DNA of 15,138 nt from assembly GCA_900545545.1 (NCBI GenBank), contig UQZO01000030.1, forward strand, positions 1 to 15,138, read 5' to 3'. The notes under the pieces are model-generated. The model saw only the letters and a program-made list of their open reading frames with translations, did not search any database and had not been told where the DNA came from. The translations under genes were made by a program, and so were the position numbers. This stretch comes from an uncultured Subdoligranulum sp. Lineage in GTDB: Bacteria > Bacillota > Clostridia > Oscillospirales > Ruminococcaceae. This document shows, piece by piece, positions 1-6,910 of this stretch; position 1 is the first letter of the stretch, and each line of letters begins with the position of its first letter.

Positions 1-19
1 AGATGTGTATAAGAGACAG
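1..19. other. Tn5/Nextera mosaic-end adapter left on contig end
   Basis: The first 19 bases read AGATGTGTATAAGAGACAG, identical to the 19-bp Tn5 mosaic end carried on Nextera tagmentation adapters. This is library sequence, not genome. It shows that the contig ends here and that anything read through bases 1-19 is artificial. Confidence 0.97.
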
Positions 20-857
20 CCAGCGGGGCGAAGGCGGTTTTGCCTTCCGCCACCGTGGTGGGCAGCGCCTGGGCGGGGTCCAGCAGGCCCTGCTGCTGCA
101 GGGCGTAGCCCGCCTGGGTCACCTGAGGCGGGAAGATGTTGCTTTGCCGCAGTTCCTCCACCCGGGCCAGGGCCTGGCGGGTGGGCAGCATCCAGCGGAC
201 GCGGCCGTCTTTGAGCAGCAGCACGTGTTTGCAGTAGTCGGCAATGTACTCGGTGTGGTGCTCGATGACGAGGATGGTCTTGCCCCATTTCTCGTTCAGT
301 TCCCGCAGCACGCCGTAGATGCGGTCGGCGTGGCCGGGGTCCAGCTGGGCGATGGGCTCGTCCAGAATGAGGATATCCGGCCCCAGGGCCACCGCCCCCG
401 CCAACGCCAGCAGGTGGGTCTGCCCGCCGGAAAGCTGCCAGACGTATTCCTCCTCCCGCCCCTGCAGGCCGCACCGGGCCAGCGCCTGCCGGCCCTGGGC
501 CTCGTAGTCCGTCATGCCGTAGTTCAGGCAGGCGTAGGAGGCGTCGTCCAGCACCGTGGGGCGGACGATCTGGTTCTCAAAGTCCTGGTAGACATAGCCC
601 ACCTTGCGGGCCAGGTCCCCCACATCGCTTTGCAGGGTGTCCTGCCCGGCCACCTTCACCGAGCCGGTAAAGGTGCCGGTGATGAAGTGGGGGATCAGCC
701 CGTTGAGCACCTTGCACAGGGTGGATTTGCCGCAGCCGTTGTTGCCCACGATGGCCAGGAAATCCCCCGGTTCCACCATCAGGTCAAGATGGTCCAGCGT
801 GGGCTGCGCCGCGCCGGGATAGGTATAACAAAGGTCCTGGATCTCGATGATGGCCAT
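20..857 (-). CDS. ECF-type ABC transporter ATPase, 3' end cut by contig edge
   Basis: ATP-hydrolysing subunit of an energy-coupling-factor (CbiO/EcfA-like) importer, acting at the inner face of the membrane. About 279 codons are present. Reading from the ATG at 857: Walker A GNNGCGKST near residues 38-46, Q-loop Q near 91, signature LSGGQ near 142-146, Walker B ILILDEP near 162-168 followed by the D-loop, and the switch histidine in VIEHH near 200. All catalytic elements are intact. No stop codon is reached before the adapter, and the residues after the first ABC domain leave room for a second one, so this may be the N-terminal half of a tandem two-ABC protein of the YkoD type. It starts 6 bp after the stop of the membrane gene at 864-1697, so the two form an operon; a T component would be expected to the left. 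The substrate cannot be told. Confidence 0.88.
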
Positions 858-863
858 GGTATC

Positions 864-1697
864 TTACTTCGCCTCAGCCTTTTTCTTCATAACAACCAGC
901 ACCGCCAGCGCCAGCACGGCAGCCACGATGATGCCCACGGCAAAGGAAGTGCCGCTCTCGGCCCAGGAAGCCTCCCAGTCGATGAGTTCCAGGCCGCTGG
1001 TGGCCAGCATCTCGGCCACAACAGCGCACACAAAGGCCACGGCGCAGCCCGCCAGCGTCTTGCCGCTGAGGGCGGGAGCGGCGGTTTCCGGCGTGCGGGG
1101 GCTCATGCCCAGCAGCGGCTCGATCTTGCTGTAAAGACGGGGCACCAGGTAGAGCGTGGGCAGCAGGCAGAAGAAGATGCCGGAGAACAGCAGGTCGTTG
1201 AGGAAGGCAAAGCCCTCGGTGGCAAAGACGCTTTCCGGCAGACCGGCCACGGCCTCGAAATCCTCCACGGCGAACTGCACCTTGCAGATATCCACGATGG
1301 TGCCCATGAGCAGCTGGGCGCCGGTGCCCAGGAAGGCCGCAATGCCCACCATGCGGGTGTTGCGGGGGTCACGCACCAGACGGCCCGCCAGGTAAACGCC
1401 GATGGTGACGGTGATGAACTTTTCCAGCTCGCCCAGGCCGCCGAACTGGCCCAGCATGATCTCGCTGAAGACCAGCTCGCCGGTGGCCGCGCCCAGCGCC
1501 GCCGACAGGGGATCAAACAGCATGGCCAGCACCAGCGGGATGAACAGGAAATACTCTACAGAAAATTCCACCAGGCCGACCTGGAATTTCGGGATCAGCT
1601 CGGTAAACAGTGTGGCCAGGCCGTACAGCGACATGGTCAGCACAAAGACCATCAGTTTCTGGGACTGATTCATCGTCTTGGTTTGCGTCGGATTCAT
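864..1697 (-). CDS. ECF transporter S-component-like membrane protein
   Basis: Predicted 277-residue integral membrane protein and likely substrate-binding partner of the ABC ATPase encoded just downstream. The ATG at 1697 is chosen because GGGGAGG lies 9 bp upstream; an in-frame ATG at 1760 has no such site. Hydrophobic stretches are visible near residues 14-30, 45-70, 85-105, 118-135, 165-185, 212-230 and 250-270, and the chain ends in a lysine-rich tail (MKKKAEAK). The size exceeds that of a typical minimal S component (about 180-200 residues), with an extra helix pair at the C-terminus. I do not recognise the specific family or substrate; the role is inferred from the tight linkage to an EcfA-like ATPase. 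Confidence 0.7.
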   Translation of the reverse strand: MNPTQTKTMNQSQKLMVFVLTMSLYGLATLFTELIPKFQVGLVEFSVEYFLFIPLVLAMLFDPLSAALGAATGELVFSEIMLGQFGGLGELEKFITVTIGVYLAGRLVRDPRNTRMVGIAAFLGTGAQLLMGTIVDICKVQFAVEDFEAVAGLPESVFATEGFAFLNDLLFSGIFFCLLPTLYLVPRLYSKIEPLLGMSPRTPETAAPALSGKTLAGCAVAFVCAVVAEMLATSGLELIDWEASWAESGTSFAVGIIVAAVLALAVLVVMKKKAEAK

Positions 1698-1758
1698 AAC
1701 GGATTGCCTCCCCAATTTTTGTTTGCTCTGTTTCGTCCCCTTTGCGGGGTACGGTTTC

Positions 1759-1811
1759 ATTGTAGGCTGGTTATGAAAGTTTCTCCACCATGAAGCGGTA
1801 AAATGAAAGTT
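1759..1811 (-). promoter_or_regulatory. Upstream region of transporter operon with direct repeats
   Basis: On the minus strand a TACAAT -10-like box (plus-strand ATTGTA at 1759-1764) precedes the transporter operon, without a convincing -35. Just upstream, the 9-mer ATGAAAGTT (plus-strand reading) occurs twice, at 1773-1781 and 1803-1811, exactly 30 bp apart (about three helical turns). This is the arrangement expected of a direct-repeat operator. The regulator is unknown. Confidence 0.4.
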
Positions 1812-1860
1812 AATTTTCAGTAAAGTGGCCCAAGGTTACCCCGGCACGGCCCGGAACCGC

Positions 1861-1898
1861 AGCAATCCCCGGCGCCTGGGCGCCGGGGATTGCTTTCT
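1861..1898. terminator. Strong GC hairpin between convergent-side ends (AraC terminator)
   Basis: A perfect 16-bp inverted repeat (1861-1876 with 1879-1894, AGCAATCCCCGGCGCC and its complement) with a very short loop lies just after the stop of the AraC gene. The T-rich tail (TTTCT) is on the plus strand; on the minus strand the tail is poor. It is probably a weak or factor-assisted terminator for the AraC gene and an insulator for the transporter promoter. Confidence 0.55.
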
Positions 1899-1906
1899 CC
1901 ATGATT

Positions 1907-2725
1907 TTACTGGGCGGGCGGGGTCTCCCCCTGCTGCCGGAACGCCTGGGGCGAAAGGCCGTACACCGCCCGGAACATCCGCCAGAAGTACCCGTAATTG
2001 TGGAAGCCCACCTCCAGCATGATGGTTTCCAGCGGGTCCCGGGTGGTCAGCATCCGCTTTTTGGCCTGTTCCAGCCGGTGGCGCACCACATATTGCAGGG
2101 GGCTGAGCCCGGTGACCCTTTTGAACCGTTTGCAGAAATACCCGCTGCTGTACCCCGCCGCGGCGGCCAGCTGTTCCAGGGTGACGGGTTCCCGGTAATG
2201 GCGGTGGATGTAGGCCAGCGCCAGCCGCACCGGGGCATCGTCCCCGGGGCTGCGCCCCCCCCCCGCCGCGGCCTGCCGCAGCAGCCCCGCCAGCAGCCAC
2301 AGCATCCGGCTTTTCCAGGCCAGCAGCTGCCAGGGTTCGGGCCGGGGCGGCAGCGCCAGGGAGAGAAAGAAATCCTCCCCAAAGGTCGGTTCCTCCGTCT
2401 GGAAGATCACCGGCGGCAGCTCGTCCAGCGCCGCCAGCGGGCGGGCGGCTTCGTCCGGGTCAAACTCCACGAACACCGACCGGTAGACCCCCACGCCCTC
2501 CACCGCCATGCCGGGACGGCGCACGAACACCGTGTGGGGGATGGTTTGCAGGGGCAGCCCGTCGGTGAGGATATACCCGCTGCGGGAAAAGACAATATAC
2601 TCTATCTCATAGTGGCGCACCACACGGCGGCCATAGCTCTGGCTGGGGCGGGTATGCAGCACCTGCCCGCAGTCATGCCAGCCCACAAACACCGGCGAAA
2701 CGCCCTGCAGCCCTGCTTCTTCCAT
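1907..2725 (-). CDS. AraC-family transcriptional regulator
   Basis: Predicted 272-residue activator. The N-terminal 150 residues form a cupin-like ligand-sensing half (for example the VRHYEIEYIVFSRSG stretch, typical of AraC_binding domains). The C-terminal ~100 residues carry the double helix-turn-helix: YREPVTLEQLAAAAGYSS and GYFCKRFKRVTGLSP, then the conserved second motif VGFHNYGYFWRMFRAVYGLSP. The ATG at 2725 follows GGGAG at 4-5 bp. An upstream in-frame ATG at 2770 overlaps the -10 box and so would lie before the transcription start. It is divergent from the GH120-like gene at 2887, its most likely target, with xylose or xylo-oligosaccharides as the likely inducer (inference from context). 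Confidence 0.9.
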   Translation of the reverse strand: MEEAGLQGVSPVFVGWHDCGQVLHTRPSQSYGRRVVRHYEIEYIVFSRSGYILTDGLPLQTIPHTVFVRRPGMAVEGVGVYRSVFVEFDPDEAARPLAALDELPPVIFQTEEPTFGEDFFLSLALPPRPEPWQLLAWKSRMLWLLAGLLRQAAAGGGRSPGDDAPVRLALAYIHRHYREPVTLEQLAAAAGYSSGYFCKRFKRVTGLSPLQYVVRHRLEQAKKRMLTTRDPLETIMLEVGFHNYGYFWRMFRAVYGLSPQAFRQQGETPPAQ

Positions 2726-2768
2726 GCCGCTCCCGCCTTTCCCGCCCCGGGGCGTGTACTTTGCCGCC

Positions 2769-2886
2769 ATTATAGCACGAGAGGACAAAATTGTGTAGGT
2801 TTGCCGCAAAATCGGGCATGGGAAATCCCGCCGGGGTGTGGTACGCTGGGGGCAGAACCCACAATCCATGCAGGAGGAACAGCACG
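2769..2886. promoter_or_regulatory. Divergent araC / GH120 promoter region
   Basis: Minus strand: an extended -10 TGCTATAAT (TATAAT complement at 2769-2774) with a weak -35 serves the AraC gene. Plus strand: a weak TGTGGTACGCT -10-like site (2845 region) precedes the GH120-like gene and lacks a good -35, as expected for an AraC-activated promoter. The plus gene has GGAGG at 2873-2877, 9 bp before its ATG. Confidence 0.55.
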
Positions 2887-4743
2887 ATGATCTACCATGT
2901 GGCACAGCAGGCCGCACCGGCGGGGGATGGTTCCGCCGCCCGGCCGTTTTCCACCATCGGGGCGGCTGCAGCCGCCGCACAGCCGGGGGATACCGTCCTC
3001 ATCCACGGCGGCATCTACCGGGAATGGGTATCGCCGCCCCGGGGCGGCACCTCCGAAGAAGCGCGCATCTGTTACCGGGGCGCCGAGGGGGAATGGCCGG
3101 TGATCTCCGCCGCCGAACCGCTGACCGGCTGGCAGCCCTGGGGCAGCGGCGTCTGGCGGGCCGAAGCGGACAACGCCCTTTTCGGGGATTGCAACCCTTA
3201 CAGGGAGGTGCTGGCCGGGGACTGGTTCGACGGCCTGGGCCAGACCCACCACACCGGGGAGGTATTTGCCGACGGCCAGGCCCTGGCGGAAGCGGCCTCC
3301 CTGGACGACCTGATGGCAGGCACTTCGGGCCGGGATGGGGAATGGTTTGCCGAAGTGCAGCCCCACCGCACCGTGTTCTACGCCCGGTTCCGCGGGCAGG
3401 ACCCCAACACCCTGGCCGTGGAGATCAGTGTGCGGCCCTTCTGCTTCTTCCCCCGGGAGGAAGGCATCCCCTACATCACCCTTTCCGGGGTGGAGTGCTG
3501 CTGCGCCGCCACCCAGTGGGCCCCGCCCACCGCCTTCCAGCCCGGGGCAGTCGGCCCCCACTGGAGCAAAGGCTGGGTGATCGAAAACTGCCGCATCCAC
3601 GACGCCAAGTGCTGCGGCATCAGCCTGGGCAAGAACCGGGACCCCCAGGACAACCGCTGGAGCCGGGACCCCGCCAAGGGCGGCGCCCAGACCTACACCG
3701 AGATGATCTTTTCCGCCCTGGGGAAGGGCTGGTGCCGCGAAAGCATCGGCGGGCACCTTGTCCGCGGCAACGAGATCTGGAACTGCGGGCAGGCGGGTAT
3801 TGTGGGCTGCATGGGCGGCGCTTTCTGCCGCATCACCGGCAACCACATCCACCACATCGCCCTGGGACAGCGGTTCACCGGGGCGGAGGTCGCCGGCATC
3901 AAGCTGCATGCCGCCATCGACGCCCTGATCGAGGGCAACGCCATCCACCACTGTTTCCGGGGGCTCTGGCTGGACTGGCAGGCCCAGGGGGCGGTGGTGC
4001 GCGGCAACGCCTTGTTCCGCAACGGGCCGGAGGAGGACCTGTTCCTGGAAGTGTGCCACGGGCCCTGCCTGGTGGAAAACAATCTGCTGCTGTCCGCTTC
4101 CAGTTTCCTGGATGTATCCCAGGGCACGGCCTGCCTGCACAACCTGTTTGCGGGCAAACTGTTTGCCACACCCGATACCAACCGCTTTACCCCCTATCAC
4201 CAGCCCCATTCCACCCGGGTAGCGGGCGTGATGCTGGTGTACGGCGGGGACGACCGGTTTTTGAACAACATCTTTTTGCGGGGAGAGGGCACCGACGCGG
4301 TGCGGGGCGAATACGGCACCAAAGCCTATGAAGCCTACAGTGCCGAAGCCCCCGCGCGCAGCACCCGGGACGATACCCCCGCCGCCGACCTGGGCCGCAC
4401 CCTGCCCATGACGGTGCGCAGCAACCTGTACCTGAACGGCGCGGCCCCCTGGTCCCACGAGAAGGACGCCCGGGTGATGCCCCACCGGCCGGTGCGGCTG
4501 GCGGTGGTGGAGGACCAGGGGCATTACTGGCTGGAAACCGACCTGGCCGAACACACCGCCCGCCAGTGGGGCGAGCCTGTGACCACCGCCGCCCTGGGCC
4601 TGGCCTTTGAACCGGAACAGCCCTACACCAACCCCGACGGCTCCCCCCTGGAACCGGGCCGGGATTTTGCGGGCACCGTGCGCAGCAACCCGCCGCGCAT
4701 CGGCCCGCTGGAACAGTGGCCCGCCCGCCTGCTTCTGGTATGA
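2887..4743 (+). CDS. Right-handed beta-helix glycosidase, GH120-like beta-xylosidase
   Basis: Predicted 618-residue cytoplasmic enzyme (no signal peptide) that would release xylose from xylo-oligosaccharides. It opens with a PL6/GH120-style start (ARPFSTIGAAAAAAQPGDTV then HGGIYREWV) and then shows repeated beta-helix turns such as VIENCRIHDAKCCGISL, VRGNEIWNCGQAGIVG, ITGNHIHHI and IEGNAIHHCFRGLWLDW. The segment WLDWQAQG...DLFLEVCHGP matches what I remember of GH120, whose catalytic pair is an Asp and a Glu about two dozen residues apart; here these would be D363 and E388. Length fits the family (about 620-640). It stands alone between its own promoter and a strong terminator, divergent from an AraC regulator, with no xylose transporter or kinase beside it. 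Alternative: another beta-helix carbohydrase. Confidence 0.78.
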   Translation: MIYHVAQQAAPAGDGSAARPFSTIGAAAAAAQPGDTVLIHGGIYREWVSPPRGGTSEEARICYRGAEGEWPVISAAEPLTGWQPWGSGVWRAEADNALFGDCNPYREVLAGDWFDGLGQTHHTGEVFADGQALAEAASLDDLMAGTSGRDGEWFAEVQPHRTVFYARFRGQDPNTLAVEISVRPFCFFPREEGIPYITLSGVECCCAATQWAPPTAFQPGAVGPHWSKGWVIENCRIHDAKCCGISLGKNRDPQDNRWSRDPAKGGAQTYTEMIFSALGKGWCRESIGGHLVRGNEIWNCGQAGIVGCMGGAFCRITGNHIHHIALGQRFTGAEVAGIKLHAAIDALIEGNAIHHCFRGLWLDWQAQGAVVRGNALFRNGPEEDLFLEVCHGPCLVENNLLLSASSFLDVSQGTACLHNLFAGKLFATPDTNRFTPYHQPHSTRVAGVMLVYGGDDRFLNNIFLRGEGTDAVRGEYGTKAYEAYSAEAPARSTRDDTPAADLGRTLPMTVRSNLYLNGAAPWSHEKDARVMPHRPVRLAVVEDQGHYWLETDLAEHTARQWGEPVTTAALGLAFEPEQPYTNPDGSPLEPGRDFAGTVRSNPPRIGPLEQWPARLLLV

Positions 4744-4751
4744 TTTCCCCC

Positions 4752-4790
4752 AAACGGCCCCACCCCTGCGGTGGGGCCGTTTTTGTTTGT
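4752..4790 (+). terminator. Rho-independent terminator of GH120-like gene
   Basis: A perfect 13-bp stem (4752-4764 with 4770-4782, AAACGGCCCCACC) with loop CCTGC runs into TTTTTGTTTGTTTTG, 8 bp after the TGA. Confidence 0.95.
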
Positions 4791-4838
4791 TTTGTCGCTT
4801 GGGCGGGGGTTCCCGCAGCCGCCTTCGCCGGGATTTTC

Positions 4839-4867
4839 TTGCATGGGGCGCGGCGCCGCGGTATAGT
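4839..4867 (+). promoter_or_regulatory. Sigma-A promoter of the symporter pseudogene
   Basis: TTGCAT (4839-4844), 17-bp spacer, TATAGT (4862-4867). The GC-rich spacer is a palindrome (GGCGCGGCGCCGCGG region). It lies about 44 bp before the ATG at 4911, so the expression signals of the decayed gene are still present. Confidence 0.7.
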
Positions 4868-4910
4868 ATAAGAAAAGGCGGCCCCGGGTGCCGCCGGCAA
4901 GGAAGGCTAT

Positions 4911-5375
4911 ATGGACATCACCTCCGGCACCTCCCGCTATGCCATGTACATCATCACCTTCGGCTGCGCCTGGATGATTCAGGCCAACGTATGGCAGCGC
5001 ATCTCCGCCGCCCGCAGCGACCGGGATGCCCGCAAGATGACCGTTCTGAGCTTTTTTGCCTACATTCCCCTTTACCTCATCGTGGTGCTCACCGGCGTGT
5101 TTGTGCCGCTGGTGGCCGGGTTCGTCTGGCGGCGCGGCAACGCACCGGGGGCCATGGCCTCCATGGTGGCGAGGCTGAGCTACTGCCTGTATAACCTGCT
5201 GATCTCGGTGGGGGTGCCGCTGCCCTCTTTCTGGGCGGCCCAGTCGGCCCAGTAGGTCATTCTGGGGGTCAGCCTTTCGGCGGCGGTGTATGTGGCGGTA
5301 AGCCTGTGCACCAAACCCGACTACGAAAAGGCCGATGCCTTTATCGCCGCGGCCAATTTGCTGGGGCGGCGGTAA
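4911..5375 (+). pseudogene. Sodium:solute symporter (SSS family) remnant, two internal deletions plus amber stop
   Basis: SSS proteins are about 480-500 residues with 13 helices; this frame holds 153 sense codons and one TAG. After MDIT it jumps to a mid-protein segment, GCAWMIQANVWQRISAAR (the conserved QxNWQRxxSA region), then YIPLYLIVVLTG. It continues directly with the C-terminal core VFVPLVAGFVWRRGNAPGA, so the helices normally between are missing. An in-frame TAG at 5253-5255 follows AAQSAQ, after which the natural C-terminus (CTKPDYEKADAFIAAANLL) continues to TAA at 5373. Both joins keep the family reading frame. Promoter and a GGAAGG RBS remain. Not expected to transport anything. The substrate of the ancestor is unknown. 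Confidence 0.85.
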
Positions 5376-5427
5376 CACCGCCCCGGCTTACACGGTTTGT
5401 TTTGTATGGAAAGGGATGTGCAAAACC

Positions 5428-6129
5428 ATGGAAAAAGAACTGGATCTGGAATTGCTGAAAAAGGGCATGCTGTTCCGCAACATGACCGACGAGGAGATTT
5501 TGCAGACGGTGGCGGCCATGTGCCCCCGGCGGGTGCGGTATCCCCGGCGGACGGTGGTGGCCCAGGACGGGGACCTTTTCCCCGAGATCGGCATCATCCT
5601 TTCGGGCAGCCTGCACCTGGCCCACATTGACAGCAACGGCAACCTTTTGTATGTGCTGCAGGCCGGGGACACCGTGGGGGAAGTGAACGCCGTGGGCCGG
5701 TACCGGCTGCACCTTTCCATTGCCACCGAGGAACCCACCGAGATCCTGTACCTGTGCGTGGAGCATCTGCTGCGCAAAAATGTGCTGACCGCCCCCACCC
5801 AGATCCGCTTTTTGCAGAACCTGACCCTGGCGGTGGCCCAGAAAGGCCAGTACCTGACCCGCAAGCTGGAGGACAGCATCCGCCGCAGCATGCGGGAGCG
5901 GCTGCAGGATTATCTTTCGGCCCAGTACCACAAGGCGGGCAGCCGCACCTTTGTGATCTCTTTGAACCGGCAGGACCTGGCGGATTTTCTGTTTGTGGAC
6001 CGCAGCACCCTTTCCAACGAGCTGTGCAAGATGCGGGACGAAGGGCTGCTGCGCTTTGACCGCAGCCGGTTTGAGCTGCTGGTGGAGATGCCCATTACCG
6101 AAAACGAACCCGACCCCAACGACGAATAA
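5428..6129 (+). CDS. Crp/Fnr-family transcriptional regulator
   Basis: Predicted 233-residue dimeric DNA-binding protein. Residues about 15-115 form the cyclic-nucleotide-binding-like beta barrel (MLFRNMTDEEILQTV..., IILSGSLHLAHIDSNGN, LQAGDTVGEV). There is a dimer helix near 125-160 and a C-terminal winged HTH near 178-210 (ISLNRQDLADFLFVDRST then LSNELCKMRDEGLL). It lacks the arginine-serine/threonine cAMP phosphate cassette and has no N-terminal cysteine cluster, so it is probably neither a cAMP receptor nor an [4Fe-4S] FNR; the ligand is unknown. The ATG at 5428 is preferred (AAAGGG 12 bp upstream); an in-frame ATG at 5416 is possible. It sits after a broken symporter and ends at its own terminator. 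Crp-type palindromes at other promoters in this window are candidate targets. Confidence 0.92.
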   Translation: MEKELDLELLKKGMLFRNMTDEEILQTVAAMCPRRVRYPRRTVVAQDGDLFPEIGIILSGSLHLAHIDSNGNLLYVLQAGDTVGEVNAVGRYRLHLSIATEEPTEILYLCVEHLLRKNVLTAPTQIRFLQNLTLAVAQKGQYLTRKLEDSIRRSMRERLQDYLSAQYHKAGSRTFVISLNRQDLADFLFVDRSTLSNELCKMRDEGLLRFDRSRFELLVEMPITENEPDPNDE

Positions 6130-6143
6130 CCCACATACATACC

Positions 6144-6187
6144 AAGAGCCTTCCGCCGGTAAGCGGAAGGCTCTTGTTCTATTTATT
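6144..6187 (+). terminator. Terminator of Crp/Fnr gene, shared with the oppositely read remnant
   Basis: A perfect 13-bp stem (6144-6156 with 6163-6175, AAGAGCCTTCCGC), loop CGGTAA, then GTTCTATTTATT on the plus strand. It also lies immediately after the stop of the minus-strand oleate hydratase remnant; the tail in that direction has no T run. Confidence 0.85.
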
Positions 6188-6272
6188 CAGGGGTGGTGCC
6201 CCGGACCTTTTCCAGCCCGGCGGGTTTGCGGGGACGGGCGAATGCTTCATAATTGCCATTGGTGTAGTACAT
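6183..6272 (-). pseudogene. ohyA: Oleate hydratase remnant: 29-codon mini-ORF
   Basis: The peptide starts MYYTNGNYEAFARPRKPAG, which matches the highly conserved N-terminus of oleate hydratases (myosin-cross-reactive antigen family: MYY..GNYEAFARPRKP.G), FAD enzymes of about 580-590 residues that add water to unsaturated fatty acids. It then breaks off: LEKVRGTTPE and a TAA, followed directly by a hairpin terminator, so the entire FAD/substrate-binding body is gone. The last ten residues may be the original C-terminus joined in frame, but I cannot confirm that. Start signals are excellent: AGGAGG 6 bp before the ATG, a GC hairpin upstream and a TATACT promoter with the dyad shared with two other genes. 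Not functional as a hydratase. Whether the short peptide is made for a purpose is unknown. Confidence 0.82.
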
Positions 6273-6287
6273 AGTGTACCTCCTGTA

Positions 6288-6308
6288 CCGGCGGGGGCTG
6301 CCCGCCGG
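6288..6308 (-). promoter_or_regulatory. Hairpin just upstream of the remnant's RBS
   Basis: A perfect 8-bp GC stem (CCGGCGGG 6288-6295 with CCCGCCGG 6301-6308, loop of 5) ends a few bases before the AGGAGG of the oleate hydratase remnant. It would insulate or modulate the leader. No T run, so not a terminator. Confidence 0.45.
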
Positions 6309-6366
6309 ATGTGTTGTGTGTGAAATGTCGCCCCCGGCAGGTTGTGCCCGCCATCAGCGTGGTATC

Positions 6367-6408
6367 AGTATAGGTCTTTTGGGGTGGGGATTCGGTGGGC
6401 TGGACAAC
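6367..6408 (-). promoter_or_regulatory. Promoter of oleate hydratase remnant with GTGG-N6-CAAC dyad
   Basis: Minus-strand -10 TATACT (complement at 6367-6372). Exactly 22 bp upstream lies GTGGGCTGGACAAC (plus-strand reading, 6395-6408), a one-mismatch copy of the GTTG-N6-CAAC dyad found at the same spacing before the esterase and PH-domain genes. The -35 is poor, consistent with an activator centred at about -41.5. Confidence 0.55.
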
Positions 6409-6421
6409 GAAACCGAAGTTT

Positions 6422-6889
6422 TTACCAGTTCAGTACCCAGACCGCGGCGTTCAGGTAGCCGGCGAAGGCCACCCACAGTAAGTAGGGGATCTGCAGCCGG
6501 GCCGCCAGACGGCTGACGGTGGCGAAGGACCCGGCCATGGCCAGGATGAGCACTTCCAGCAGTATCAGGCAGAGCAGGGCCGAGAAGTAGCCGCCGCTGT
6601 TGAAGAAAAGCAGGCTCCAGCCGAAGTTCAGCGCCAGCTGGATGCCCCAGAGCCCCAAGGCCCGGGGCCGTTCGGGGCCGCCCTTTTCATTCACCAGCGC
6701 CATGCCCAGCCCCATGAGGAGGTAGAGGATGGTCCAGGCGATGGGGAACACCCTGCCCGGGGGTGTGAGGATGGATTTTTCCAACAGCGGGTAGACGGTG
6801 GCCAGGCTGCCCCGGGTGAGATAGCCTGCCAGCGCCCCCACCCCCAGAGAAATGGCGGGAAAAAGAAGGAATCCGAGTTTTTTCATCAT
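6422..6889 (-). CDS. tspO: TspO/MBR family membrane protein
   Basis: Predicted 155-residue five-helix membrane protein of the translocator-protein (tryptophan-rich sensory protein) family, which binds porphyrins and other hydrophobic ligands. Visible family landmarks: PAISLGVGALAGYLT in helix 1, LTPPGRVFPIAWTILYLLMG in the loop and helix 2, LALNFGWSLLFF in helix 3 and IPYLLWVAFAGYLNAAVW in helix 5. Length is normal. The frame starts ATGATG at 6889; the second ATG (6886) has the better distance from GGGAGA and could be the true start. It lies 21 bp after the CmpB-type gene, forming a two-gene operon. The physiological role in this organism is not evident. Confidence 0.93.
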   Translation of the reverse strand: MMKKLGFLLFPAISLGVGALAGYLTRGSLATVYPLLEKSILTPPGRVFPIAWTILYLLMGLGMALVNEKGGPERPRALGLWGIQLALNFGWSLLFFNSGGYFSALLCLILLEVLILAMAGSFATVSRLAARLQIPYLLWVAFAGYLNAAVWVLNW

Positions 6890-6910
6890 AGTCTCCCGGC
6901 GAAAACGCCC

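Noticed and set aside
3..1793. 596-codon open frame on the plus strand opposite the ABC/ECF genes
   Set aside because: It begins inside the adapter, has low-complexity H/Q/G/A composition and no RBS. The minus strand carries full ABC motifs and an S-component-like membrane protein.
2770..4554. 594-codon minus-strand frame opposite the GH120-like gene
   Set aside because: Antisense shadow with no family motif; the plus gene has RBS, beta-helix repeats and a terminator.
4840..4866. GC palindrome GGCGCGGCGCCGCGG region as an operator
   Set aside because: It is the spacer of a promoter and GC-rich palindromes are common here by chance; nothing else supports binding.
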